NCBI GenBank assembly: GCA_023255235.1
Contig: JALRJA010000084.1
Coordinates: forward strand, 1 to 15,570
DNA: 15,570 nucleotides
From: Flaviramulus sp.
GTDB lineage: Bacteria; Bacteroidota; Bacteroidia; Flavobacteriales; Flavobacteriaceae
Direction of reading: 5' to 3'
Positions 14,884 to 15,570 of the stretch are shown piece by piece (positions within the stretch are counted from its first letter, which is position 1; every line of letters begins with the position of its first letter). A program made the position numbers and the translations under genes. The notes under the pieces were generated by a model. It worked only from the letters and a program-made list of their open reading frames with translations. It was not told the origin of the DNA and ran no database searches.

Positions 14884-15570
14884 ATGAATCGCCTTTTTAT
14901 TTGTTTATCTATTTGCTTTTTAATAGCGTGTAATGGTATTAAAGATACCGTAGCTCCTTCAATACCACCCATAACACCTAACCAAAATAAAATGGTGGCA
15001 AACAATATGTATTGGCAACAGCATGTAGATTATAAAATGGTTATTGATATGGATGTAACCACTTATAAATATAAAGGAGAACAGCAATTAGTATACACTA
15101 ATAACTCGCCTGATGTTTTAAATAAAGTGTATTATCATTTATATTTTAATGCCTTTCAGCCAGGAAGTGAAATGGATGTTCGTTCTAGAACTATAGCAGA
15201 CCCAGACCCTCGTGTAGGAGACAGAATAAGCAAGTTAAGCCCTAATGAAATAGGCTATATACAAGTTCATTCTTTAAAACAAAATGGTGTAGATATAAAA
15301 CACAAAACCGTTGGTACTGTTTTAGAGGTTGATTTAGATAAACCCATTCAATCTGGTGAAAGTGTAAGGTTTGATATGCGTTTTGAATCACAAGTCCCTT
15401 TACAAATAAGACGTTCTGGTAGAAACAGTAAAGAAGGTGTTGCGTTGTCTATGACACAGTGGTATCCAAAGCTAGCAGAATATGATTTTGAAGGCTGGCA
15501 TGCAGACCCATATATAGGTAGAGAATTTCATGGTGTTTGGGGAAATTTTGATGTTACTTTAAGTATTGAT
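14884..15570 (+). CDS. M1-family metallopeptidase lipoprotein (N-terminal part, cut by right edge)
   Basis: The frame is open from ATG 14884 to the window end, giving 229 visible residues. A lipoprotein signal ends in FLIAC (Cys16). The visible part is the beta-rich N-terminal domain of a flavobacterial M1 aminopeptidase-like protein: YWQQHVDYKMVIDMDV at about 43-58, KYKGEQQLVYTNNSPD and then KVYYHLYFNAF. TQWYPKLAEYDFEGWHADPYIGREFHG follows near the end (two blocks, quoted in part), with features characteristic of this family. The HEXXH zinc site and the catalytic domain lie beyond the edge, so activity cannot be judged. M1 enzymes remove N-terminal residues from peptides. With the S8 protease just upstream, sequential protein degradation at the envelope is plausible. 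The start sits 30 bp after the S8 stop, with no promoter evident between. Confidence 0.9.
   Translation, partial: MNRLFICLSICFLIACNGIKDTVAPSIPPITPNQNKMVANNMYWQQHVDYKMVIDMDVTTYKYKGEQQLVYTNNSPDVLNKVYYHLYFNAFQPGSEMDVRSRTIADPDPRVGDRISKLSPNEIGYIQVHSLKQNGVDIKHKTVGTVLEVDLDKPIQSGESVRFDMRFESQVPLQIRRSGRNSKEGVALSMTQWYPKLAEYDFEGWHADPYIGREFHGVWGNFDVTLSID

Noticed and set aside
1..15570. CRISPR arrays, tRNA or rRNA genes, insertion sequences, phage genes, or a defence system
   Set aside because: No regularly spaced repeats, cloverleaf-like segments, transposase or integrase motifs, or recognisable defence genes were seen on either strand.

Overview
The window is about one-third GC, has Bacteroidota-type promoter elements (TAnnTTTG -7 boxes, little Shine-Dalgarno signal) and carries gene families typical of Flavobacteriia: SPOR and FGE-like lipoproteins, secreted proteins with WVGG..NW repeats, a yicC-gmk-nadD cluster, a SulP transporter paired with a universal stress protein, and lipoprotein S8 and M1 peptidases. 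It is most likely chromosomal DNA of a member of the Flavobacteriaceae, probably marine or of similar habitat. I see no tRNA, rRNA, IS element, CRISPR array or phage gene. Nothing in composition marks a recent insertion.

Layout. (1) 1-1036, minus: the N-terminal part of a large secreted surface protein that runs off the left edge. Divergent from it, 1186-2265 encodes a seven-pass membrane protein with a C-terminal AraC-type DNA-binding domain. The 149-bp spacer between them holds an exact 13-bp direct repeat at 21-bp spacing, which looks like an AraC-family operator. (2) 2384-5091, minus: two envelope lipoproteins. One has an N-terminal SPOR domain and an unrecognised body. The other is a formylglycine-generating-enzyme (FGE) homologue that keeps both active-site cysteines. 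A hairpin lies between them. (3) 5248-7307, plus: yicC, gmk and nadD, an apparent housekeeping operon for RNA turnover, GMP phosphorylation and NAD synthesis. (4) 7321-12298: a CPA1-type cation/proton antiporter with a cytosolic nucleotide-binding domain, divergent from a USP-SulP pair whose genes overlap by 4 bp. Together these suggest an ion and anion homeostasis module, possibly sodium-linked bicarbonate or sulfate uptake. (5) 12352-15570, plus: an MBL-fold hydrolase, a subtilisin-like lipoprotein protease with a very long insert between catalytic Asp and His, and the start of an M1-family metallopeptidase lipoprotein cut by the right edge.

No clearly new multi-gene system is evident. The leads most worth following are the candidate AraC operator beside a membrane-bound regulator, the unknown body of the SPOR lipoprotein, the C-terminal extension of the SulP transporter and the antiporter/USP/SulP neighbourhood. 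Several start codons appear to be non-ATG (gmk GTG, USP TTG). Two genes (yicC and the antiporter) probably start at an ATG inside their longest open frames.
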